Source of the DNA: Isoetes taiwanensis
Taxonomy: Eukaryota; Streptophyta; Lycopodiopsida; Isoetales; Isoetaceae
DNA length: 64,000 nucleotides
Reading direction: 5' to 3'
Assembly (NCBI GenBank): GCA_021234155.1
Contig: JAJEKV010000028.1
Coordinates: 13,220,134 to 13,284,133, forward strand
The translations under genes and the position numbers were made by a program. Position 1 is the stretch's first letter; each line of letters opens with the position of its first letter. Below, in pieces: positions 56,381 through 64,000 of the stretch. A model generated the notes under the pieces. That model saw only the letters and a program-made list of their open reading frames with translations, did not search any database and was not told where the DNA came from.

Positions 56381-56856
56381 GGGAACAGAAATGCAAACCC
56401 TGAAAGATCCACAATCTTCTGCGCTTCCAGATGGACCACAACAACCATCCTGATGCTAAATGAAATGCTTGGCTCCGCCAACTTATTCCAAGTATTCGGA
56501 TAAATAGCCAGAAGCACTTGTTGACTTGTCAATGTCACATGAAAAAGAGAAAGCAACCAAGACCAAACAGGCTGGAGATGATCACATAAAAAGAAACAAT
56601 GCTCAATGGTCTCGTCCCGTTGCTTGCACAGTGGGCAGAGTGCTGACACTCGAGCATCAAATCTGTGGACAAGCACATTTAGACGAGGGCATCTGTGAAA
56701 AAAGCACAACCACCTTAGGATGGAGTAGTTTATCCCAAGCGCAAGTTCACATACGTCTCCATCCAGGAGGTGAGAGCTGAAGGGATCACTTAGTGGATGG
56801 CGGAAGGATATCACCATTGACAAGCAGCCTATACAGTCATATGTATTTATCAACAA
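56365..56856 (-). pseudogene. LINE C-terminal zf-RVT fragment
   Basis: Minus-strand ORF with LRWLCFFHRCPRLNVLVHRF, then CPLCKQRDETIEHCFFLC and VWSWLLSLF. The CPxC...E..EHxFxxC arrangement is the zf-RVT zinc-binding domain found after RT in plant LINEs. It is a second, more diverged element next to the LINE at 54020-56340, reduced to its C-terminal part. Confidence 0.7.
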
Positions 56857-57590
56857 AGAAGGAACACTATCTTAACATGCGAAGCTCGAGCTATTTTAAA
56901 TAGGATTTAGTAGCTGGAATATATTTTTTGTCGATCCATACAAAGGCAGAGACTATTCAAGTTTCCTGAGGTCTTCAAAGGCATATCTCTCATTTTGGAG
57001 ATGCCCCATGGTTTTATGGATTGTTCTATTTGTATTTGTATGATGTGATATTGGACTTCAATATATCTCATATATGCACAACACAAACCATTAGCCCTTA
57101 CATCATCAAGAAATCCCCCCTATAACCCCCTTCTGTTTGGGTGACTTCAATCATCACGAGCTATTGGACGGGCATATGCACCAGTTATGCCTTATTTTTT
57201 GCCATGAATAGTGGTCCTCACTTTTTGGTTACGTCTCTATAAGTTGGGGTATATTGTATAGCAAGTTTAGTCAGATACTATAATTAATTTGATACATATA
57301 TTGTAGAATTGGAGGGGTGAAGGGGAAAAAAAGAACTCGGTGCCCTACTTCACTCCACGTATGAATATGCACCCAAACAATTGGCCAATTGGTCTCCGTG
57401 GACGATAAAAAATCTATTCTACTCTATTATAGTATCAATGAAGTTGGGAGCAAAATAAGAAAGTTCATAAAAATCTAGACATATTCAAATAAATATTGCT
57501 TTAAACAAACGCCCATAAAGAGTAGAACAAATTCCATAGATTTACCATAATGTCAATGAAGTTTGTTACATAAAGCTGCCTAAAAGCCAA
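56857..57590. other. Mostly featureless, ends with a LINE tail
   Basis: No gene recognised. A LINE-type tail lies at 57380-57430. Confidence 0.35.
57380..57430 (+). repeat. LINE 3' tail
   Basis: TTGGCCAATTGGTC then the CTCCGTGGACGATAAAAAA motif and TATTC/TACTC repeats, as at 52740-52814. No LINE coding sequence is recognised directly upstream, so this is a heavily truncated insertion. Confidence 0.7.
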
Positions 57591-57985
57591 CCAAATATTC
57601 GTGAAGACTATGGTGGTAAACTGAAATTAGACAGATCCAAATTTTAATTCTATTGGAATTTAGATTCGTGGTAGTTGTTTGCTTTAAATTCTATTTTATA
57701 GTGGTAACCTTATTTTCTTATAGTATGAACTTCAAATTTACAACATCTCCCTGGAATTTCATGCCTAGGATATTCTGGATTGGCTCTGAAATACGTTCTT
57801 ATAAGGGCCTGCAATTTGGGACAAAGTTACTTGGAGGCCATTTGGGGGTATTTTACATGAATATGGCATTCATCGAGGCAGACATGATGGGTTTAAACAC
57901 CATAAGACCTTATTTGTCAAACGAAAGACAAATTATACAAGACTAAGAGCATAAAACATGAACACCTGCCGACGAACATCTTCAA
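57591..57985 (+). repeat. ~395-bp direct repeat, copy 1
   Basis: From AATATTCGTGAAGACTATGG to AACGAACATCTT-type sequence, repeated at 59648-60046 with few changes. It contains an open frame with RIFWIGSEIRSYKGLQFG whose second half shifts frame between the copies. Period 2057 bp. Edges are not TG/CA, so classical LTRs are not supported. Confidence 0.85.
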
Positions 57986-58840
57986 TGACCCGTACCTTTG
58001 GAGTGATAGTCGTAAAACCAGACCAAAATGAAACCTGGTCACGCTCCAGACCTGATATATGATTCTTACACCATCTCCTCCCCAGGAAACTCCCTCACTC
58101 GAAGAGTCCTGAGGTCTGGGCGAAATTGGAGATCCAAATGATGGGATTGTTGTGAAGGTGTAAGCTCACATGATAAACGCTATTATAAGTTGCCTAGGCC
58201 TTGGATCAGCCAAGGGTATCCTGATCAATCTATCACATTTAAGAGTATCAAACCTCTTAGCATTGGAGTGATATGCATGAACTAGAACTAAATTGATCAG
58301 GATGAAACATGATCATGCTCAGACTTGGTATGTGATCCTTACAGTTTTCCGATACATCTTGTATTTAATGTAGAGAAAGAGAAATGTAACGTCATGCTTT
58401 GTAAAAATGTGCGGGGCTGTGTAGCCAGATTTTATCTCATCTCTTGAAAAGATACATATGAAGATAGCCTTTCGGGTGTTCTTGCTGGATATGTTCACCC
58501 ATGTGAAATCAGTGGTTCATGTGTCTACTATGGATGAAACTCGAGCAGACACTCCAAAGTCTCCCGGACATCACCAACCAAGTAACCACAGATGAACATG
58601 GTTATCCTTGATGTCATTGGCTCTCCACTGTATGCATTGCCATGCAAGAAATTTATCGCAACGGTCAACGCCATTGTAAACATTTTTCTTTCCTAACTTC
58701 TTTATATTTGGAGAAGTAAGTCGGTTTAGCAGGTGTTGCAAATCTTTCTCTCGTTCCTTTCTCTTGTTTTTTGTAGACCCTTAGATTGCAAAAGATTCTT
58801 TGAAATTTTCCACATCCAAGGAATATGGCAGCCTGCTACT
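57986..58840. other. No recognisable gene
   Basis: Contains an internally repetitive phrase: GATCA..ATGAAAC.TG.TCA(C/T)GCTC followed by GATATATGATTCTTAC or GTATGTGATCCTTAC (about 58022-58070 and 58293-58342). No ORF with a domain. Confidence 0.4.
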
Positions 58841-58844
58841 TCCC

Positions 58845-58990
58845 ATGTGGCGAGAGCAAGTTCTATCACGCCGGTTTACATGATAATATCCAATAACACA
58901 AGCAGTTGGGCAATGTCATACTCCTTGGAGACTTCAATGCACGACCCAGCAGAAGAACTTTGAATCCAATACCTTGAAAGATGATGGCAA
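58845..58990 (+). pseudogene. LINE endonuclease fragment
   Basis: Plus strand, just after CACGCCGGTTTACATGATAA: frames give GNVILLGDFNARPSRRT. The LLGDFNAR core is the conserved Asp/Asn motif of the apurinic-like endonuclease of LINEs. Only about 50 codons are recognisable. Confidence 0.6.
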
Positions 58991-59149
58991 AACATCATGC
59001 GAGGAGCTGGAATAGATAGAACTTAGTTCGGACGGCACCTAGAGGAAGGTTTGTAGAGACATCCAGAAACACGTCGTGATTGTCAGTCAGGCATCTGGCA
59101 TCAATACACCCCACGTCGTGCATTGATATAAAGAGGATATCTTTTGAGG

Positions 59150-59640
59150 ATACCTTAGCTTGGTGGTACAAGGATATTAATGGTTTACCTCGGCACATCT
59201 GTGAACACTTGATAACCCTCATTTGAGGCACGAACCCATCGAGGCAAAACAAGCATCAGATGAATCCAAAGTATGCACTGCGAGTCAAGCAAGAACTAGA
59301 CAAGATGGAAGCAAACGCTCTCATGAACCAAGTTGAGGTGTCAAAGTGGCTATCATCAATAGTAATCATTTCGAGGTGGAGTACTCGAGCTAAAGTACTA
59401 CAGTGCTGCGTCATCCAATATGAAATTCCAGACCTACTTCAGGCCGCACATGGAGAACCAAGAAGCAACCACTTTGGGAGAAAGAAGACAGCTTTGAAAA
59501 TCCTTCAAACCAAAATCTGGTGGATCTTTTGAGACGTAGAAGATTTTTCCAGATCATGCATCGATTGCCAACGAACCAGAAATCCACCCACCAAAAAACC
59601 CACCAGAAAACCCACATGAACGATGGTTTGCCCCCCTAGG
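59150..59640 (+). pseudogene. Internally deleted Ty3/gypsy remnant (RT start joined to integrase HHCC)
   Basis: LAWWYKDINGLPRHICEH and MNPKYALRVKQELDKME, then VEVSKWLSSIVIISR correspond to the approach and first block of gypsy RT. Without a gap in the reading frame the next recognisable part is LLQAAHGEPRSNHFGRKKTA and WWIF-stop-DVEDFSRSCIDCQRT, the HHCC zinc finger of integrase. So RT palm, RNase H and connection (normally well over 500 codons) are missing. It is a different gypsy lineage from the 14.4-25.5-kb element, judging by these motifs. No LTRs identified. Confidence 0.8.
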
Positions 59641-59647
59641 GGCAACC

Positions 59648-60046
59648 CAATATTCGTGAAGACTATGGTGGTAAATTGAAATTAGACAAATCCAAATTTT
59701 AATTCTATTGGAATTTAGATTCGTGGTAGTTGTTTGCTTTAAATTCTATTTTATAGTGGTAACCTTATTTTCTTATAGTATGATATGAACTTCAAATTTA
59801 CAACATCTCCCTGGAAATTCATGCCTAGGATATTCTGGATTGGCTCTGAAATACGTTCTTATAAGGGCCTGCAATTTGGGACAAAGTTACTTGGAGGCCA
59901 TTTGGGGGCTATTTTACATGAATATGGCATTCATCGAGGCAGACATGATGGGTTTAAACACCATAAGACCTTATTTGTCAAACGAAAGGCAAACTATGCA
60001 AGGCTAAAAGCACAAAACATGAACTTCTGCCAACGAACATCTTAAA
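59648..60046 (+). repeat. ~395-bp direct repeat, copy 2
   Basis: Second copy of 57591-57985, starting right after the gypsy remnant. It has ATG inserted as TATGATATGAAC where copy 1 has TATGAAC, and a 1-bp indel at GGGGGCTA versus GGGGGTA. Confidence 0.85.
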
Positions 60047-60346
60047 TGACTAAGTTCCATTTCTTCCCCAATCTGAGGGCATAATAACAAACAAGGTTAC
60101 TTTCTCCAGCAGCTTGAATGCATGCAGCGGTATTGGCATCCTCGAGAAATGCAGACAAATCCATATGCAGATTGTCGAGCATAGTGTGTCCCGCACATTC
60201 CATACTTGACACGTGTCGGATCACTCATATTGTGGCTGCAACACTCAAAATACAAATGTTCTGTGTATATATTTTTACTAAATATTCTGTGTATTGTTCA
60301 CCAAATGTATAGCATGTAAGAGAATTTAATGACTAGACATCTGGAC

Positions 60347-60376
60347 TAAACCCTAAACCCTAGCGTAAACCCTAGC
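60347..60376 (+). promoter_or_regulatory. Telo-box cluster
   Basis: AAACCCTAAACCCTAGCG and TAAACCCTAG give three AAACCCTA-type motifs. Such telo-boxes are frequent in plant promoters of growth-related genes. It lies about 650 bp before the kinase ATG. Too short to be an interstitial telomere tract. Confidence 0.45.
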
Positions 60377-60507
60377 CCCATATTCGGCAAATCAGATCTA
60401 TTTTCGGTTGCAGAAAAGAATGCTGGCAAATAAGGCGCACCTCTTTTTTCTGATCTGTTTATGCAGATCGAACATTGCAGCTCCGATCCATCGCCCATCT
60501 AAGTTCG

Positions 60508-60659
60508 TTGGAAGATAAAAAATTTGAGTTGGAGCTTCCTGAGTTAGATGATTGCAGGTGAAATTTCAAGAGCTTCCTGTTCAAGAGCAGCTCCTGAGTT
60601 GGAAGACAAAATATCTGGAGATGGAGGCTTCCTGAGTTAGATGACTGCAGGTGAAATTT
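60508..60659 (+). repeat. 91-bp imperfect tandem repeat
   Basis: TTGGAAGA(T/C)AAAA..AT, GGAGCTTCCTGAGTTAGATGA(T/C)TGCAGGTGAAATTT appears at 60508-60566 and 60599-60659. Confidence 0.8.
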
Positions 60660-61032
60660 TCTGTCGCATTTATGGAAGCCGCGTTCAGACTTAGGGTCTG
60701 GAATCTGGATACTTCCATTAAACCTAAACTTAGGCATTGGATATTTCGTGAAAATGCCATGCAATGTTTTTGAAAAAGGTCTTTGAGATCAACGGATATC
60801 TTCAATCCAGCCAACGGCAGAGATGCAATGCCTTTTGCATTTCCTGAAAATAATAAATAACCCGGGCACAACCAATTTTCTTCATGGAGTTTGCAAAGCG
60901 CATAGAAAGTTTCGCCATGGATAGGAGATTATAAGCAAGGTTTTGAGACTCGATTGAAAGCAAGCTACATAGTTTTGGAAAGCAAGGTAGAGCGTTTCTT
61001 CATTGATTGGAAACCAAGGTTAGGCTTTGAAA

Positions 61033-61974
61033 ATGGATCGGTTCAGTGTTTTGAAGAAATTAGGAGAAGGGAGCTACGGAATTGTATGGAAGGCTTTAGA
61101 TTTGGAAACAGGAAAAGATGTGGCTATCAAAGTTTTGAAGAATCAATCCTATGCGAGCTGGGAAGAATGGGCAGAGTGGAAAGCTCTGTCTAACTTTGAC
61201 CACCCAAATATCATCCGCCTTAACTATGCACACTCACAAAATCAAAGCATGTATCTAGTCTTTGAATACATGGATTCCAATCTCCTTCGACTCATCCAAA
61301 GACAACCCCTCTCTGAAGATACAATTCGCAACTTAACTTTCCAGCTTCTGCAAGGATTGAACTACATCCACGGGAAAGGATATTTCCACCGAGATATTAA
61401 ACCAGAGAACCTTCTCCTGCGAAATGATGTTCTCAAAATTGCAGATTTTGGCATGGCCAGGCGTCTCAATTCCAAGGACGAACTAGAGAAAGAAGTGTCT
61501 ACTCTCTGGTATACAGCACCGGAGGTTCTATTAGGAGCACAAAGTTACGACGAGGCGATCGATATGTGGGCAGTTGGTGTGATTATGGCAGAGCTTTATA
61601 ATTCTGTGCCTTTGTTTTGTGAAGCCAACATGATGGATCAGGTATTAAAGATTTGGGAACTACTTGGGGCGCCGGATGATTGGCCATATGGCTTGCAGCT
61701 TGCCAAAAATTATGGCTTGTTTTCTTCTCCATTTGCTAAGAAGAAAAATCTCCACTCGACTCTGAGGCAGCAAATTCCAAGAGCAAGTAATGAGGCAATA
61801 AATCTAATTCAAGAGTTGCTCTCTTGGAGCCCTACCAAACGTCTTACTGCATCACAAGCATTAAAACATCCCTTCTTCCATTTGCAAGTAAGAAAGGAAA
61901 TCCACAGATGTCCAATTCAAAAGCATCTCAGTTTCAGGCATCCCAATGTATTTGCACCCAGAATAGCAGTGTAA
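61033..61974 (+). CDS. Intronless CMGC-type Ser/Thr protein kinase (MAK/MHK-like), 313 aa
   Basis: Cytosolic or nuclear protein kinase domain filling the whole protein. Gly-loop GEGSYGIVWKA at 11-21, VAIK Lys33, a helix-C Glu48 (AEWKAL), HRDIKPEN with catalytic Asp121, DFG at 138-140, activation end STLWYTAPEVLL at 156-167, and the C-lobe to about 290. The ATG at 61033 is the first one able to include the Gly-loop. Overall it resembles the MAK/ICK/MHK branch (SWEEW at 42-46 against SWEEC in the family; FEYMDSNL at 77-84). Unusual points are that the T-x-Y activation site is replaced by KEV, the CMGC hallmark Arg of WYRAPE is Thr161, helix C is about four residues shorter, and there are no introns. 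So it is a divergent, possibly retroposed, member; activation must differ from the family. AATAAA lies at 62042. Confidence 0.85.
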   Translation: MDRFSVLKKLGEGSYGIVWKALDLETGKDVAIKVLKNQSYASWEEWAEWKALSNFDHPNIIRLNYAHSQNQSMYLVFEYMDSNLLRLIQRQPLSEDTIRNLTFQLLQGLNYIHGKGYFHRDIKPENLLLRNDVLKIADFGMARRLNSKDELEKEVSTLWYTAPEVLLGAQSYDEAIDMWAVGVIMAELYNSVPLFCEANMMDQVLKIWELLGAPDDWPYGLQLAKNYGLFSSPFAKKKNLHSTLRQQIPRASNEAINLIQELLSWSPTKRLTASQALKHPFFHLQVRKEIHRCPIQKHLSFRHPNVFAPRIAV

Positions 61975-62041
61975 AGAGTTATTTATATTGTTTTGTGCAT
62001 CACTATGAACGTTGGTGGATTTGTACATATGCTCACTATTT

Positions 62042-62047
62042 AATAAA
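62042..62047 (+). terminator. Polyadenylation signal of the kinase gene
   Basis: AATAAA 68 bp after the kinase stop codon, in a T-rich context (TTTAATAAAGTGATATTTTT). This is the expected position for a plant near-upstream element. Confidence 0.55.
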
Positions 62048-62730
62048 GTGATATTTTTATAGTCGTGAAATTTATTTTATCGTGGTGTCATGCACATGCC
62101 TTCAAAGAAGAGGTCTAGATGTCATAACGAATGTTTCTAAGGTGGGGGTTGGGGTTATTCAAGTTCAATACATTTTAGAAATCTATGATTCGTGGTGGTG
62201 GATTTTGACATGGTCTTGATTATTCTTAAGCTTTGTCTTAATCTTGATGTGAATGTTGCAACGTTCATCATGCATGCATGCAAGGCCAAAATGTATGCTC
62301 CTAGTCTAGAGGCCATATTAAACCTATTTAGCTAAGCCCATTTGTGATCTTTGGAGGGTTAGGCATATGCCAAACATTATTGGAGTTGATCTAGCCATCT
62401 TCTAGTTTGAGTGGATGCGGGGCAAATATTTTGTCAAAAGGATATTTTGTCAAGATTTAGAGCTCCAACGGTGTGGATGCGGGGCAAATATTTTGTCAAA
62501 AGGATATGCTTCATAAAGCCTGTGTGAGGAATAAGGGGAGTCCATTTCATTGGGAGAGGTTTCTAATACAAAGAGAAAAACTTGTTCTTTTTGTTTGCAA
62601 GAAGAAAGTCAAGGGGCACGAATTGGGAAGGAAAAACTTGGAAGGCCATAGCACTAGCACTGGGGGTCATGCAAAGAGACATACGATTAAAATATTAAGG
62701 CAAAGAGATCTGCATGAGGGTCCAAGGCCA
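62048..62730. other. Intergenic region before the LTP gene
   Basis: No gene recognised. It holds a two-copy 35-bp repeat (62411-62507) and leads into the LTP promoter. Confidence 0.4.
62411..62507 (+). repeat. 35-bp direct repeat upstream of the LTP gene
   Basis: GTGGATGCGGGGCAAATATT plus TTGTCAAAAGGATAT occurs identically at 62411-62445 and 62473-62507, 300 bp upstream of the LTP start. It may duplicate a regulatory block, but no known element is recognised. Confidence 0.85.
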
Positions 62731-62738
62731 TATAAAAG
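62731..62738 (+). promoter_or_regulatory. TATA box of the LTP gene
   Basis: TATAAAAG, 52 bp before the ATG at 62783. With a start site about 30 bp downstream this gives a short, A-rich leader. Confidence 0.5.
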
Positions 62739-62782
62739 AGAAGCAAGTGGTGCCAAAAATAGAGCTTAAAAAAAAAAAGGAT

Positions 62783-63112
62783 ATGGCAAGCTGCAGGGCT
62801 GCAAAGGCAATAACCATGGCAATGGTGGTTGTGACAATGCTGAAAATGGCAACCGTGGGAGAGGCAGCCTGTGCGACGGACGTGACCACGGTAGTGCACA
62901 GCCTCAGGTCCTGCCATAACGCTGTTATTAATAACGGAACCAATGGTGTCCCTACTCAAGAATGCTGCACTGCCCTCCGTTCATGGCCGCACGATTGCCT
63001 CTGTGCCTTCTTGACCGCCCCTGCTGGCCCTTCCTTTCTCAACATGACCTTGGCCCTTGCTCTCCCTCAGCAGTGTGGCCTTCCTAGCTCCCAAGCATGC
63101 TTCTCTGAATGA
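62783..63112 (+). CDS. Non-specific lipid-transfer-like protein, secreted, 109 aa
   Basis: Small secreted eight-cysteine protein. Residues 1-28 form a signal peptide (hydrophobic AITMAMVVVTML core, cleavage likely after GEA). The mature part shows the complete motif: Cys30, Cys44, Cys61-Cys62, Cys72-x-Cys74, Cys98, Cys106 (spacing 13, 16, 9, 1, 23, 7). This is the fold of plant nsLTP/AAI proteins, four disulphides around a lipid-binding cavity, acting in the cell wall or cuticle. One N-glycosylation sequon, NMT at 87-89. The ATG at 62783 is chosen because it starts the signal peptide; an upstream in-frame extension to 62714 would precede it and overlaps the TATA box. No GPI-anchor tail. Single exon. 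Next gene upstream is the kinase on the same strand, 0.8 kb away. Confidence 0.9.
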   Translation: MASCRAAKAITMAMVVVTMLKMATVGEAACATDVTTVVHSLRSCHNAVINNGTNGVPTQECCTALRSWPHDCLCAFLTAPAGPSFLNMTLALALPQQCGLPSSQACFSE

Positions 63113-63161
63113 TAACTTCATATCACATATTATTTATTACTACTTGTATGCATGGTCATAT

Positions 63162-63167
63162 AATAAA
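63162..63167 (+). terminator. Polyadenylation signal of the LTP gene
   Basis: AATAAA 50 bp after the stop codon, in TATAATAAAGTAACC. Confidence 0.55.
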
Positions 63168-63179
63168 GTAACCCGTGTT

Positions 63180-64000
63180 TCTATTGCTTTGTTCATCAGA
63201 ATTGCACTGTTATATTGTAATCAGTAATTAAAACCTTTAACTTCCATTACCATCTAATCCTTCTAGCAAAACATGAATCAATATGGTTTTGTGGAACACT
63301 TCAAATAACAATATGCATCAAATTTCATCAAAATTGTCATTCAGCAAATTCGATTGTAGATAACTTTATTGTTTTTGAAGTCTGATGAACGTGGTCACTA
63401 CCGTAAAGTAAATCGGTATTCAGTCGCCTTATATGGTCCGCTCTAACATTGCGAGCCGTAAACGTTTTTTTAATTGAAGGCATGCTAGCCTGTAAACTTG
63501 CATTGCATCATTACTAAACATTTATAGTTATCAAGACCTTTGTTTATTTAACTTTACATGGCAACAGAAGGCAAGCACTCCCTATGCACATCATCAAAGT
63601 TGATAACATTCCATTTCAAATCCCCCCATCATTACAACCAGTTCTGGCAAGAAAGTCAGTGGCCCACATAGCTTACAATGTAAATTGAACTTCAATAGCT
63701 TGCATAGTATTGTATCTTCCGACTATTCAAATCTCCTCCTCTTACTTTCTGAACAAGTCAGAGTAATAGGTAATGGCAGCCCACTTAAATATTGTAAAAA
63801 TGGTAATATGCTCACCACCGCTCCATCTTCATTTACAATTCAGACCAAATATCAGTAGATCAAATATTCTTTTCTTTCTGTGCCAGGGGGTCTAAACCTT
63901 CTAGGGCATGTAACCACGCCAAAATTGTAAAACTCTCTCCTGATCAGATTGCCCATATGCTTGCAAACAGTGGGCAATTCCTTGGTACTACCTTCACGTA
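63180..64000. other. No recognisable feature
   Basis: AT-rich flank downstream of the LTP gene. No ORF with a domain and no clear repeat. Confidence 0.35.

Larger units (their letters stand above)
60047..61032. other. Upstream region of the kinase gene
   Basis: No gene recognised. It contains the telo-box cluster at 60347-60376 and a two-copy repeat at 60508-60659. The last 200 bp is likely promoter and 5' UTR of the kinase. Confidence 0.4.

Noticed and set aside
57591-60046. LTR pair of a gypsy element
   Set aside because: The repeats lack TG...CA ends and a target duplication, and the interior also contains a LINE endonuclease fragment, so a simple LTR element is not supported.
60347-60376. 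Interstitial telomere
   Set aside because: Only three AAACCCTA units, not a tandem tract; better explained as promoter telo-boxes.

Overview
The window looks like nuclear DNA of a land plant with a large, repeat-rich genome. It has GT-AG introns of plant type, an eight-cysteine lipid-transfer protein, a PPR pseudogene, plant-type LINEs and a Ty3/gypsy element resembling the plant Tat/Athila group. I lean towards a fern or another seed-free plant, but nothing here proves it. Only three genes look potentially intact: a small two-exon gene of unknown function (6721-7228), an intronless CMGC-type protein kinase (61033-61974) and a secreted LTP-like protein (62783-63112). Almost everything else is mobile DNA, its decay products, or unexplained repeats.

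0-10 kb: a 3.2-kb tandem duplication (682-3883 and 3886-7005) covers the 5' part of the small two-exon gene. Copy 1 carries a tiny poly(A)-tailed retrocopy with a 15-bp target-site duplication. A short ALG13-like pseudogene and an AT-rich fold-back element follow.

10-32.5 kb: three elements appear nested inside one another. The oldest is a retroelement with a Penelope-like reverse transcriptase (10961-13141, minus) and an upstream ORF1 (31603-32450, minus). It is split by a DNA transposon with 33-bp imperfect terminal inverted repeats (13158-13190 and 31561-31593) and a matching ACTT target duplication. That transposon has two convergent genes, one for a coiled-coil plus RING-like protein and one for a transposase-like protein with an SDG...QFK and HGKG...DG signature. 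The first of these genes is itself split by an 11.1-kb Ty3/gypsy element (14434-25510) with TG...CA LTRs, a CAAAG target duplication, gag, protease, RT-RNase H, integrase and a large extra ORF region before the 3' LTR.

32.5-42 kb: LINE remnants with a recurrent 3' tail (GGTCTCCGTGGACGATAAA plus TATTC repeats), a MITE candidate, a PPR pseudogene, a possible GRF zinc-finger remnant and several minisatellites.

43-50.4 kb: a 7-kb block, purine-rich on the plus strand, without recognisable genes. It is full of internal duplications and small hairpins and is bounded on both sides by clusters of a 30-bp perfect palindrome. This is the least explained part of the window.

50.9-60 kb: four LINE fragments of different types, an internally deleted gypsy remnant and a pair of ~395-bp direct repeats. 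60-64 kb: the kinase and LTP genes with their flanks.

Many elements carry single-base frameshifts. Where duplicated copies can be compared, differences cluster at CTG/CAG/CCGG sites, so part of the apparent decay may be consensus error.
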